Assembly: GCF_003471165.1 (NCBI RefSeq)
Contig: NZ_QRIL01000020.1
Location: forward strand, 1-64,000
DNA: 64,000 nt
DNA from: Ruminococcus sp. AM22-13
Lineage (GTDB): Bacteria; Bacillota; Clostridia; Lachnospirales; Lachnospiraceae
Direction: 5' to 3'
A program made the translations under genes and the position numbers. A model generated the notes under the pieces. That model saw nothing but the letters and a program-made list of their open reading frames with translations, made no database searches and was not told the origin of the DNA. Numbering within the stretch: position 1 is the stretch's first letter; the number at the start of each line of letters is the position of its first letter. Below, in pieces: positions 25,140-33,382 of the stretch.

Positions 25140-25179
25140 ATAAAGAAAATAATTGGAAAATGTGCGCAGGAAGTTTTCG

Positions 25180-25660
25180 AGTCTCAGATGCAGCTTCTGT
25201 TTAAATCCATTCCGGAAGCACAGGGAATCTTTCATCTGAATCTGACGAAGGACACCTGGATCAGTTCAAATAGAGTATCAAGAAACGTAGAAAACCTGAA
25301 GGATGCGCCGGATGTAGATATGCTGATCGCCCAGATTTCTGCGTTTATCCCAAATGAGCGCATGAAAGAGAAATTTCTGGGGAAGAAGATATCGTTTCCC
25401 GTTTTGGAGGCGATGAATTCTGTCTTCTGATCAAAGATGTGACAGAGAAAGAACTTCGGATCAGGCTGGAACTTCTGGTCAGGGAAATGCGTGCGGTGTA
25501 CAGAGAAGAAGATGCCAGCGCACAAGTGAGTATCAGTGCAGGTGCAGTACTTTGCCAGGATGAGGGAAGGGAATTATCTTCTCTTATGAACCTGGCTGAT
25601 AAGGCGCTGTACCAGACTAAGGAAAAGGGCAGAGATGGATATAGTATAGAAATATGTTAA
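25180..25660 (+). pseudogene. Broken diguanylate cyclase (GGDEF) gene
   Basis: Two frames encode consecutive parts of one protein. The first (to about 25380) resembles the N-terminal sensing region of clostridial GGDEF proteins (IFHLNLTKDTWISSNRVSRN). The second reads RFGGDEFCLLIKDV, VSISAGAVL and ADKALYQTKEKGRDGYS, the end of a GGDEF domain. They meet at a frame change near 25380 and the first half of the GGDEF domain is missing, so an internal deletion with frameshift has occurred. No intact start is present. It is almost certainly inactive. Confidence 0.8.
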
Positions 25661-25667
25661 GTTGTAA

Positions 25668-25691
25668 AGGGGCTGTCGGGCACAGCAGCCT
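25668..25691 (-). terminator. Terminator of the leftward NTPase operon
   Basis: On the minus strand AGGCTGCTG and CAGCCCCT pair around TGCCCGA and run into TTTAC, immediately after the NTPase stop codon. Confidence 0.6.
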
Positions 25692-26237
25692 CTAACGCAC
25701 ATACAAATCGCTGAAAATCGAGGTGATATGATTAAGTAAAGAGCAATCATTTCGATTGTCTTCAGAAATTGTAATGATTTCTACCTTTGGGTGATTTACG
25801 ATTTCAGGCCAGAAAGATTCTGCAGGTTCCTGCAATACCCCTAAAATGGGAGTCTGCCCATCCAAAAGGTTTAGGATTTTTTTTCGAAATAAAGCTGCGT
25901 CTGCTTCATGTGGACCAAGCTCATCCATAACAATCAAAGAGCAGTCAGAACACATGGAAAGAATATTGCATCCAAGGCGATCAAAGGTATCAGCAGTGTG
26001 TTCATCTGTTTTTCCGCATAAAAACAAAAGATTAGATTCGTTTGGGAGCTCCTTCTCTTTTAGATGGTACATATGAACTGAATACTGATCCTTCAGATAG
26101 TTTTTTGTGCGGACAGTCAGGAATCCATCAGCGGTTTTCTTATAATCGTCTAATATCTTTTGGATCAATGTAGATTTTCCAATGTGTTTTTTACCAGTTA
26201 AAAATATATGTTGAGTCATAGTAAAGTCCCATTTCAT
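25692..26237 (-). CDS. Nucleoside-triphosphatase (THEP1/NTPase_1-like)
   Basis: The 181-residue P-loop protein has Walker A FLTGKKHIGKST at the start and a Walker B-like SLIVMDELGPHEADAALF, the pattern of THEP1-type nucleoside triphosphatases. Members hydrolyse ATP/GTP slowly in vitro and are often found near cofactor or metal-transport genes. It is last in a four-gene leftward operon with an ABC importer; the ATG overlaps the methyltransferase stop (ATGA). A second in-frame ATG six codons on gives MTQHIFLTG and is a possible alternative start. Confidence 0.8.
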   Translation of the reverse strand: MKWDFTMTQHIFLTGKKHIGKSTLIQKILDDYKKTADGFLTVRTKNYLKDQYSVHMYHLKEKELPNESNLLFLCGKTDEHTADTFDRLGCNILSMCSDCSLIVMDELGPHEADAALFRKKILNLLDGQTPILGVLQEPAESFWPEIVNHPKVEIITISEDNRNDCSLLNHITSIFSDLYVR

Positions 26238-27118
26238 TTTATAATAGTTCTATAGTCAGGTCGTATTGTTTTGTTTCGAACATCCCAGAGAATTCTTCCA
26301 TAAGTGGAATCAGTTATTTCCTTGATCTGCCCATCTTTGTTTAAGTGAGATTGAATCCATTGCATGATTTTATTTGCGTTTTCCTGTGTATGTTCTTCAG
26401 AAGGAAGCATGTGCTCCATGAGGAAATCAATATATTGTTCATCCGGAGTTACCCAGGTTTCACGATGGAGTTTTTCATAGCTTGTTTCAGGATTATATCC
26501 AAGCAGAAATAATATATTGAAAAGAGAGAAAAACCATCGCCCATTCCATTGGGGTGCTGTTTGTTTGCCAAATACTTCCTGTAAGATCTGTTTCCTGAGT
26601 GAATTTCGTCTGTCAAGATGCGTGATATTACAGCACCATGCCCTGCTCATTTCCATAGATTTTATCAGTTCGTCCATATTGTGGATTGCAGGTGTCATGG
26701 AACTGAATACCAAATCAAATGCATGCTTATACCCCGATTTATCAATATCTAATGTCTGAAAATTACATGTATAGAGTATAGCGTTATTTAAGCCTTCATT
26801 TTGTATATGTTCCATTCCGTGTTTAACCATTTTATCAGAAATATCCAGCCCCACTACTTTGTGTACATATTTGGCAAATGCAGCAGCAAACCGTCCGGGA
26901 CCGCATCCAATATCTGCGACATCATAATTTTTTTCAAGAAGTCCTTTGGAATCCAGGTAGTTTATTGCGCTGATGACACGTTCATCACCTTTTTCTTTCT
27001 TTTTGCGTGCGTCTTCCCAAAAGTCTGCACGTTTATTCCATCTTTCTATAGCCCGCTCAGGTAATTCTGCAGGCTCAGATTCCTGCAGAGAAATAAAATA
27101 ATCCAATATAGAGTCCAT
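26234..27118 (-). CDS. Class I SAM-dependent methyltransferase in ABC importer operon
   Basis: The 294-residue protein has motif I VADIGCGPGRFAAAFA (about residue 70), motif II VVGLDISDKMV and an acidic post-motif near LVFSSMTPAIHNMDE, a class I methyltransferase fold. An N-terminal helix and a C-terminal 100-residue extension (TWVTPDEQYIDFLMEHM) are distinctive. It lies between the ABC ATPase and the NTPase. Methyltransferases of this kind recur next to FecCD-type importers in anaerobes, suggesting modification of the imported chelate or its ligand. The substrate is not deducible. Confidence 0.85.
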   Translation of the reverse strand: MDSILDYFISLQESEPAELPERAIERWNKRADFWEDARKKKEKGDERVISAINYLDSKGLLEKNYDVADIGCGPGRFAAAFAKYVHKVVGLDISDKMVKHGMEHIQNEGLNNAILYTCNFQTLDIDKSGYKHAFDLVFSSMTPAIHNMDELIKSMEMSRAWCCNITHLDRRNSLRKQILQEVFGKQTAPQWNGRWFFSLFNILFLLGYNPETSYEKLHRETWVTPDEQYIDFLMEHMLPSEEHTQENANKIMQWIQSHLNKDGQIKEITDSTYGRILWDVRNKTIRPDYRTIIK

Positions 27119-27130
27119 GTATCATTTCTC

Positions 27131-27928
27131 CTAAAATGTTTTTGCTGAGCTATTTACCGGTAAACAGATAGTTCGTTCACGGCCATAGCGGTCGTGTGTA
27201 GTTATCACATCCATTTCAATATCGTAAACAGATTGTAAGGTTTCAGATGTAATGATTTCTTTGGGAGAGCCGAATCCCATAACCTTTCCGGATTTCATGA
27301 GAAGAACTTTGTTTCCCACGGAAAAGGGATGCTCAGGACTATGTGTTGACATAATAATGCAATAGCCCTGATTGGCCAGCCCTGAAATTACTTCCATGAG
27401 AAGCTGATGATTGGCATAATCCAGATTGGCGGCTGGCTCGTCCATGATGAAGATTTTTGCAGACTGACAGATTGCACGGGCAATTAAAACCAATTGCCTT
27501 TGTCCTCCGCTTAAGGAAGTATATTTCCTGTTGGCAAGAGACAGGGCATTTACTTTCTCCAAGGCAGCAAAAGCTGCTTCCTGATCAGGCTCTCTTGGGG
27601 TTTCAAATGCGGAGAAATGAGAAGCACGCCCCATAATTACCATATCAAGAACTGTATAGGCAAATACAGGGGAATGATATTGGGGAATATATGCAATCAT
27701 ATTTGCCAGTGTTTTGGTTGTAAAGTCACTAATATTTTTTCCGGCTATCTTTATTTTTCCATTAGAAACAGGAAGGGAACCTAATATCATGCGGAACAGA
27801 GTGGTCTTTCCACAACCATTAGGGCCAAGCAGACAAAGCACATCACCATAGTCTGCGCTGCAGCTGATACCCTTTAAAATATCACCATTGCCGTAACCGC
27901 CAAAAACATTTTCAATTTCCAGAAGCAT
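27131..27928 (-). CDS. FecE-type ABC transporter ATP-binding protein
   Basis: The 265-residue ATPase shows Walker A LLGPNGCGKTTL, the family Q-loop IAYIPQYHSPVFAYTVLDMV, signature LSGGQRQLVLIARAI and Walker B IFIMDEPAANLD, the set typical of siderophore/cobalamin/metal-chelate importers. The frame extends upstream inside the permease gene, but the methionine of MLLEIENVFGGYG five bases past the permease stop is the natural start. It drives the FecCD permease encoded just upstream. Confidence 0.93.
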   Translation of the reverse strand: MLLEIENVFGGYGNGDILKGISCSADYGDVLCLLGPNGCGKTTLFRMILGSLPVSNGKIKIAGKNISDFTTKTLANMIAYIPQYHSPVFAYTVLDMVIMGRASHFSAFETPREPDQEAAFAALEKVNALSLANRKYTSLSGGQRQLVLIARAICQSAKIFIMDEPAANLDYANHQLLMEVISGLANQGYCIIMSTHSPEHPFSVGNKVLLMKSGKVMGFGSPKEIITSETLQSVYDIEMDVITTHDRYGRERTICLPVNSSAKTF

Positions 27929-27932
27929 ATAA

Positions 27933-28976
27933 TTACGCGCGCTCCTTTCGTTTGATGATAAGATAGATAAAGAAGGGGGCGCCCATGATACTTGTGACAA
28001 CGCCAAGTGGAAGTTCCATGGACAAAAGGGAACGGGAAATATCATCAACAAGTATCAGGTATCCGCCGCCAAGGATCGCACTTGCAGGTATCAGCCTTCT
28101 GTAATCAACACCAACCAGTGCACGTGCCAGATGGGGGATCATCAGCCCGACCCATCCGATCAATCCTCCAAGACAGACTGCAGCGGCGCTGAGTAATGTG
28201 GAAGCGACTATAAAAATCAGACGATATTTACGCACATTGATTCCTAAACTTTTGGCTTCTTCTTCATCCAAAGTCAGCAGATTGATCTGCCATCGAAAAA
28301 TAAAAATCAGACTTAATCCAATGATCATTGGAAGAACACTCCAGCAAAAGGATTTGGTTGTGGTTTTGGTTAAGCTGCCCATAAGCCAGAAAGTAATTTG
28401 CTGGAGAACATCATTGGGGTCTGCCACATATTTGATCATTGTGACACCGGCATTGCAGAGTGACATGATCATAGTTCCGGTCAGAACAAGACTGAGGGTC
28501 TGGGAATGTGCGGATTTTCGGCTGATAAGATAGGATGCGGCTACTGCGGCCACACCACCTGCAAAAGCAGAAAGCTGAATCATCCAGTTGGAAGCTCCGT
28601 TTAAAATTGCAAAAGCAGCTCCGAGACTTGCACCGGAAGAAACTCCAAGGATATCCGGAGATACCAGTGGATTGCGAAACATTCCCTGATAGGTTGCACC
28701 TGCTACCGAGAGGGAAGCACCAATAAATAAAGCAGACAGAATACGGGGCAGACGGATATTCCAGAATATGGTAACTGCCTGGGGTAAAATATCTCCTTTA
28801 AAACCAAATTTTGATAAAAATGCATTTAGTACCTGCACTGGTGTAAGCGGATAATATCCCACCCAGAATGAGAGTACTATAATGATAAACAAAAGTACCA
28901 GCATAACCGCCAACAGCAGAACATATCGTCTTTGTCGGGCAGCGGCGGCATTTTTTTCATTAGCTGTCAGATTCAT
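27933..28976 (-). CDS. FecCD-type ABC importer permease
   Basis: The 347-residue protein has about ten transmembrane helices and the family signatures RLPRILSALFIGASLSVAGA, GMFRNPLVSPDILGVSSGA and GLIGWVGLMIPHLARALVG. It forms the homodimeric channel for a metal-chelate or cofactor and works with the divergent binding protein at 29146 and the ATPase downstream. Genomic context (molybdenum-enzyme operons 3-5 kb away) makes molybdate/tungstate or a related chelate plausible; iron complexes or cobamides cannot be excluded. Confidence 0.93.
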   Translation of the reverse strand: MNLTANEKNAAAARQRRYVLLLAVMLVLLFIIIVLSFWVGYYPLTPVQVLNAFLSKFGFKGDILPQAVTIFWNIRLPRILSALFIGASLSVAGATYQGMFRNPLVSPDILGVSSGASLGAAFAILNGASNWMIQLSAFAGGVAAVAASYLISRKSAHSQTLSLVLTGTMIMSLCNAGVTMIKYVADPNDVLQQITFWLMGSLTKTTTKSFCWSVLPMIIGLSLIFIFRWQINLLTLDEEEAKSLGINVRKYRLIFIVASTLLSAAAVCLGGLIGWVGLMIPHLARALVGVDYRRLIPASAILGGGYLILVDDISRSLLSMELPLGVVTSIMGAPFFIYLIIKRKERA

Positions 28977-28995
28977 AATCCTTCATCCTTGTAAC

Positions 28996-29093
28996 TTGAC
29001 TAATCAAATTTACGGTGTTATACTCAGAAAAACCGAATTGTTTTTAAAAACTATTCGCATATACATTATAATACTTAAAAATTGTATAGTCAA
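28996..29093. promoter_or_regulatory. Face-to-face promoters of the ABC importer and its binding protein
   Basis: Rightward: TTGACT (28996-29001), 17-bp spacer, TATACT (29019-29024). Leftward: TTGACT (complement of 29088-29093), 17-bp spacer, TATAAT (complement of 29065-29070). The two start sites (about 29031 rightward, 29058 leftward) face each other, so the 5' ends of the divergent mRNAs would overlap by roughly 25-30 bases and each polymerase must cross the other promoter. Confidence 0.65.
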
Positions 29094-29145
29094 TTTCAAT
29101 AAGCGTCAATTATGAGTAATGCGGAGAAAAGAAAGGAGAGAGTCT

Positions 29146-30270
29146 ATGAAAAAGCACAGACAACTTTTGGCTCTGTTTATATGTCTGGTGATGTCAGTCA
29201 GTCTTTTAACAGGATATTCTGAGACGAAAGCTGCTACTGAAGAGCCGACGCAGAGTGCGGAGCAGGATGCCACGCAGGAAACTGCTGAAACCCGTGAGAT
29301 CACAGACATGGCAGGAAGAAAAGTAACTGTCCCAACAGCAGAAAATATTGAATCTGTTTTTTCAGCGGGTCCTGTAGCTGCAATTTTTCTGTATATGGTT
29401 GCACCGGATAAGCTTCTTGGGTGGAATTATGAACTGAATGATGTTGAGAAATCTATTATTCTGGACAAATATCAGGATCTTCCTAATTTTGGAATGGGTG
29501 ATGCTGTCAATTATGAAGCAGTAATTGCTGCCAATCCTACAATTGCTATTAATAGTGGAAAGATTAATGATGCAATGGTTTCTGATTGCGATGCGTTATC
29601 AGAAAGCCTTGGAATTCCGGTTGTTGCAGTAGACAACGAGCTTAATAATTCTGCGGAAGCTTTTCGTTTTATGGGCGAACTTCTTGGTGTAGAAGATCAT
29701 GCAGAAGAGCTTGCCCAGTATGCGGAGCAGGTATTTACTGATATTAATGCACTTTCAGATATTCCAGAAGAAAAGAAAGTCAGTGTATACTTCGGTAATG
29801 GAGAGGATTCACTGGAAACTGCACCCAGGGGATCCCAGCATGCACAGATTCTTGATGCCATCAATGCAGTCAATGTTGCAGATCTGGAATTGGGAGATGG
29901 ATCTCGTGTTCAGATTTCAGCAGAACAGCTTCTTGCATGGGATCCGGATGTGATTGTTGTAAATGGTGAACCAAAGGCAGATAAAAGCGGAAGTTCTGCA
30001 GCAGAAGATATCCTGAGCAATCCTGATTATGCTTCATTAAAAGCAGTACAGGACCAAAAGGTTTATGGAACTCCGAATGCACCGTTTAGCTGGGTGGATC
30101 GTCCGGCAGGACCAAATCGTCTGATCGGTATGCGATGGTTCTCAGCATTGATTTATCCGGAATATATTAAATGTGATATCAATGAAGAAATACATAAATT
30201 TTTCGATCTTTTTTATCATGTTGATCTGTCCGATGAACAGTTGGAAAATGTTCTGAAAGGAACTTTATAA
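29146..30270 (+). CDS. Periplasmic-binding-protein-like ABC receptor (FepB/BtuF class) lacking lipobox Cys
   Basis: The 374-residue class III binding protein starts with a signal peptide (LLALFICLVMSVSLLTGYSE) and carries EITDMAGRKVTVP, the opening of the TroA-like family. It also has SVFSAGPVAAIFLYMVAPDKL and the late motif FSWVDRPAGPNRLIGMRW. The usual lipobox would read LTGCS; here the codon for Cys is TAT (Tyr), so the protein may not be lipid-anchored. GAAAGGAG precedes the ATG. It is divergent from its permease and ATPase. Substrate unknown; the late motif recurs in receptors of anaerobes. Confidence 0.88.
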   Translation: MKKHRQLLALFICLVMSVSLLTGYSETKAATEEPTQSAEQDATQETAETREITDMAGRKVTVPTAENIESVFSAGPVAAIFLYMVAPDKLLGWNYELNDVEKSIILDKYQDLPNFGMGDAVNYEAVIAANPTIAINSGKINDAMVSDCDALSESLGIPVVAVDNELNNSAEAFRFMGELLGVEDHAEELAQYAEQVFTDINALSDIPEEKKVSVYFGNGEDSLETAPRGSQHAQILDAINAVNVADLELGDGSRVQISAEQLLAWDPDVIVVNGEPKADKSGSSAAEDILSNPDYASLKAVQDQKVYGTPNAPFSWVDRPAGPNRLIGMRWFSALIYPEYIKCDINEEIHKFFDLFYHVDLSDEQLENVLKGTL

Positions 30271-30316
30271 AGGTTAGGCATGGACGTGAAAAAGAGCTAT
30301 ACAATAAATAAACGAA

Positions 30317-30362
30317 AAAGAAACGCTGGTTCCGGTAAATACCGGTTCCGGCGTTTCTTTTT
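30317..30362. terminator. Bidirectional terminator
   Basis: A long stem (AAAGAAACGC...GCGTTTCTTT with inner CCGGTA/TACCGG) between the convergent binding-protein gene and the leftward TylF-like gene, with T-runs on both sides. Confidence 0.85.
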
Positions 30363-31221
30363 ATAATTTTCGGATTATTGCGCTTCCATGCAGATCGCAT
30401 ACAGGATCTGCAAACAGATGGTTTTTCAGACAGAATTCCCCAACCGCTTTTCGGCATCCGGAAAACTGTGTACTGTACACATCGTGAACCAAGAGAACTC
30501 CTCCGGTGGCCAGGCGTTCATAGAACAGAGGAAGTGCAGCAGCAGTTGGAGCATAGAGATCCGCGTCCAGAGATACAAAACAAAAAGTTTCATCTCTAAC
30601 ATCGGAAAAGGTATCTGGAAACCATCCTTTGTGGATCACAGTACGTGTAGGATCTGGCATAACATGAATAACAGAGTCAATATCAGTAGAAGAAAAATCA
30701 CCTGTTTTGGCGCGGGACAGATTACCGGAGGCTTCTATTGTGATATCCTTTTCTGAAAAGCCCTCAAAAGTATCAAAAAGATGGATTTTTCGGTCTGGAA
30801 AGGCTGCACTGATCAGGGAAGAAAATTCACCTCGGAAAACACCCAGTTCTGCAACATTTCCCGGAATATCCAATTGATAGATCTGCTCAGATAAAAGACG
30901 CATAACAGCAACCCGTGCGTCAAACATGCGAAGGACGGAGGGATCACGAAAAGGTCCGTGATAACCCAGGTTTTCCATCTGTTTTATCATAGAATTACGC
31001 CGTTCTTCATCCAGAACTCCCAGGATGACCAGATCCGGGAGAAGTGCTACTGCAGCATCCGGAGAACAGACTGGAATATTCCCAATATAGGATCCGTGTT
31101 TATGGGGGTCATTATCAGCAAAGCACAGGAGCTGGCAGGGACTGTTGAGAAGTCTTGCTGTCATTTGTCCAATTTGTCCGGCACCAAATATTACAGCTTT
31201 ATATACTGATTTTGCCATCAT
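30361..31221 (-). CDS. Rossmann-TylF-like methyltransferase fusion
   Basis: The 286-residue protein begins with a nucleotide-binding-like Rossmann segment (AVIFGAGQIGQMTARLL, about 8-25, then FADNDPHKHGSYIG). It continues into a TylF/MycF-type methyltransferase domain with VAELGVFRGEFSSLISAAFPD (about 125-145) and IHLFDTFEGF, and a metal-binding stretch VSLDADLYAPTAAALPLFYERL. TylF enzymes methylate sugar hydroxyls. Its start overlaps the xdhC-like stop, so the two are coupled, suggesting a role in cofactor or product handling for the molybdenum enzyme rather than macrolide chemistry. That is inference. Confidence 0.75.
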   Translation of the reverse strand: MMAKSVYKAVIFGAGQIGQMTARLLNSPCQLLCFADNDPHKHGSYIGNIPVCSPDAAVALLPDLVILGVLDEERRNSMIKQMENLGYHGPFRDPSVLRMFDARVAVMRLLSEQIYQLDIPGNVAELGVFRGEFSSLISAAFPDRKIHLFDTFEGFSEKDITIEASGNLSRAKTGDFSSTDIDSVIHVMPDPTRTVIHKGWFPDTFSDVRDETFCFVSLDADLYAPTAAALPLFYERLATGGVLLVHDVYSTQFSGCRKAVGEFCLKNHLFADPVCDLHGSAIIRKL

Positions 31222-32243
31222 TTTGATGTAGCCTTTCTGTCAGCACGAACCTGGATCATCTGTCCTGTGATGGAAATGGCGATTTCAGCCGGTGTTTCTG
31301 CTTTGATCTCCAGTCCTATAGGTGAGATGATACGGTTTAAATCTTGTTCATTAATGTTGTATTCTTCAATCAGACGGCGAAATACAGCAGCTTTTTTTGT
31401 GCGGCTTCCAATGACGCCTATATAGCATGCAGGTGTAGCGAGAAGCTGTGCCTGTACAATGGTATCATAGGAATGTCCGCGTGTCATGACGCAGCAATAA
31501 TCAGCAGCTGTGATAGAAACATACTGCTTTAGATGGTTGAAATCACAAAGTATTGTTTCAACTGCTCCCGGGAAAAGAGCAGGATCTGTAAATTCCGGCC
31601 GGTCATCCAGGACAACACAGCGAAAATCAACGCTTGCAAGGATTGGGACAAGCTTTTGTGAGACATGTCCGCCGCCGAATACATAGACAGTTCCTGAGGT
31701 TCCAATCTGTTCAGAAAACAGATCATAATCTTCACTGTGATATCGGTGTGGCTTTGCAGATAAAGAAGATAACACAGAAGAAGGAACATTGGCAGTTCCG
31801 ATGAGACCGCATGCAGGACTGTAGAGGCTCACACCGGAGGTGGTGAGAAGATCGCAGATCAGCCAGAAATCTTTTCGCTTTTCATAGAATTTTTCCGCAG
31901 TTTCTGTGATTTCCATAATAATCGGATCGTTATGATTAAGATACTGGAAAAAGGCCGTAACATCACCACCACAGATCATGCCAATATTTTCAACATCTTT
32001 ATGATTCAGCCGGAATTCATGCTGGCAGGATTCCTTTTTTTCAAGAATATCCAATGCCATACATTCAGCACGATATTCTACAGCTCCACCTCCGATGGTT
32101 CCGGAAATTCTGCCGTTTTTTCCGACCAGCATGCGGGAACCGGCACCTCTTGGCGTAGAACCTGAGGATGCTGTGACGGAAACAAGTACAAGATCGTTTC
32201 CCTCCAGGAATTGTTGTTTTATTGTCTGAAATAATGTTCTCAT
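31218..32243 (-). CDS. xdhC: XdhC-family molybdenum cofactor insertion protein
   Basis: The 341-residue protein has the XdhC/CoxI N-terminal signature VTASSGSTPRGAGSRMLVG, the GTIGGGAVE loop, the Cys motif GMICGGDV, and a C-terminal Rossmann domain (GTVYVFGGGHVSQKLVPIL, then DYCCVMTRGHSYD). XdhC binds molybdenum cofactor, promotes its sulfuration and delivers it to xanthine dehydrogenase-type enzymes. Here the client is surely the oxidoreductase encoded divergently at 34859. It sits between the phosphatase-HD gene (66 bp upstream) and the TylF-like gene. Confidence 0.92.
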   Translation of the reverse strand: MRTLFQTIKQQFLEGNDLVLVSVTASSGSTPRGAGSRMLVGKNGRISGTIGGGAVEYRAECMALDILEKKESCQHEFRLNHKDVENIGMICGGDVTAFFQYLNHNDPIIMEITETAEKFYEKRKDFWLICDLLTTSGVSLYSPACGLIGTANVPSSVLSSLSAKPHRYHSEDYDLFSEQIGTSGTVYVFGGGHVSQKLVPILASVDFRCVVLDDRPEFTDPALFPGAVETILCDFNHLKQYVSITAADYCCVMTRGHSYDTIVQAQLLATPACYIGVIGSRTKKAAVFRRLIEEYNINEQDLNRIISPIGLEIKAETPAEIAISITGQMIQVRADRKATSK

Positions 32244-32308
32244 ATAATAAAATACCTCCTAACTAAATTAAGTGATTTTTCTGCTTCGGTTGTGTATGTC
32301 TGTCTGGA

Positions 32309-33382
32309 CTAAAGCGTGATATGGCAGAGTGACTGTATCATGTCCTGCAGTTTACGGGCTTGTTCTAACTGCTGCTCATGAGCTTTGCAAGCTTCTGGAC
32401 TTTTGCATTTACTCATGCTGTCGGCAAATCTTTTTTCTATGGTTACACGCTGTGTTTCCTGAATCAGTTTATCAGCCAGAAATACAATGGCTGCTTCATT
32501 CAGCCTGGTTTCCAGCAAACCATGGTGCTGTGAAATAATCTGGCTGATCTCAGGATAACCTAATTGTAAGAAAAGTTCACCGCCTGTTTTCGTGTGATTC
32601 CTCTGAAGTCTGGCAATATCATGCAGAAGTGCACCGGAGCGAACAAGCTTCTGATCAAAGATATAACCATTGGATTCCAGCATATTGCATAAACAACAGG
32701 CAAGTCCAGTAACAGCATCACTGTGAGCTTGTACATGACGGGGCAGAGAAACCGCATTGCGAAGCCTGAGACATAGCCCGTCATTTAATTCAGGATGAGG
32801 CAGTATATAACTGGGGTCAGAGAAAGAAATATTATTTTTTTCATTCACTTCCAGATGATAGTAAGAGCCGCAGGGAAGACGAAATCGCTGTCTGCTGTAC
32901 ATACCGGAATGTAATGCATATATATAAGAAGAGATTACATCTGTATGAGCTACCACTGCAATATCACCTTCAGAAGCGCAAAGAATCTTATGAACTGCCT
33001 GCGAAAAGCGAAAACCAGATGCAGCAGGAGTTTCTGCTCCCGGGATCGGATGATCAGGGTTATTTTCACGGGCTTTATAAATGTCCGGCCATCTCTGGCG
33101 TATTTTATCAAAAGAAAGGCCATCCCATTCTCCCAGATTTCGTTCTGACAGATCAGAAACAATTATATGTGGAAGCTCAGGTGCCATATGGCCTGCTGTC
33201 TCAACAGCTCTTAACAAAGGACTGCAGTATATCCTTGATATTTTATCGGACAATTCTTCATTAAGAAGGACTGCCTGCAAGTGTCCAAGCATGGATAGAG
33301 AGAAATCTGTCTGTCCCACACAGTAAGAATGTTCATCCGGATACTGTGGTTTTCCATGCCGGACCAGATAAAGGCTACGCAT
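32309..33382 (-). CDS. Histidine phosphatase-HD domain fusion
   Basis: The 357-residue fusion has an N-terminal histidine-phosphatase domain (LYLVRHGKPQYPDE with the catalytic RHG, ERNLGEWDGL, IAVVAHTDVISSYI; residues 1-180). A C-terminal HD phosphohydrolase follows (VRSGALLHDIARLQ, ISQHHGLLE; about 215-320). Both classes remove phosphate from small molecules, so a phosphorylated nucleotide or cofactor intermediate is a likely substrate. It overlaps the nucleotidyltransferase gene by eight bases. I know this pairing from molybdenum-hydroxylase maturation islands, but its reaction is not established. Confidence 0.85.
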   Translation of the reverse strand: MRSLYLVRHGKPQYPDEHSYCVGQTDFSLSMLGHLQAVLLNEELSDKISRIYCSPLLRAVETAGHMAPELPHIIVSDLSERNLGEWDGLSFDKIRQRWPDIYKARENNPDHPIPGAETPAASGFRFSQAVHKILCASEGDIAVVAHTDVISSYIYALHSGMYSRQRFRLPCGSYYHLEVNEKNNISFSDPSYILPHPELNDGLCLRLRNAVSLPRHVQAHSDAVTGLACCLCNMLESNGYIFDQKLVRSGALLHDIARLQRNHTKTGGELFLQLGYPEISQIISQHHGLLETRLNEAAIVFLADKLIQETQRVTIEKRFADSMSKCKSPEACKAHEQQLEQARKLQDMIQSLCHITL

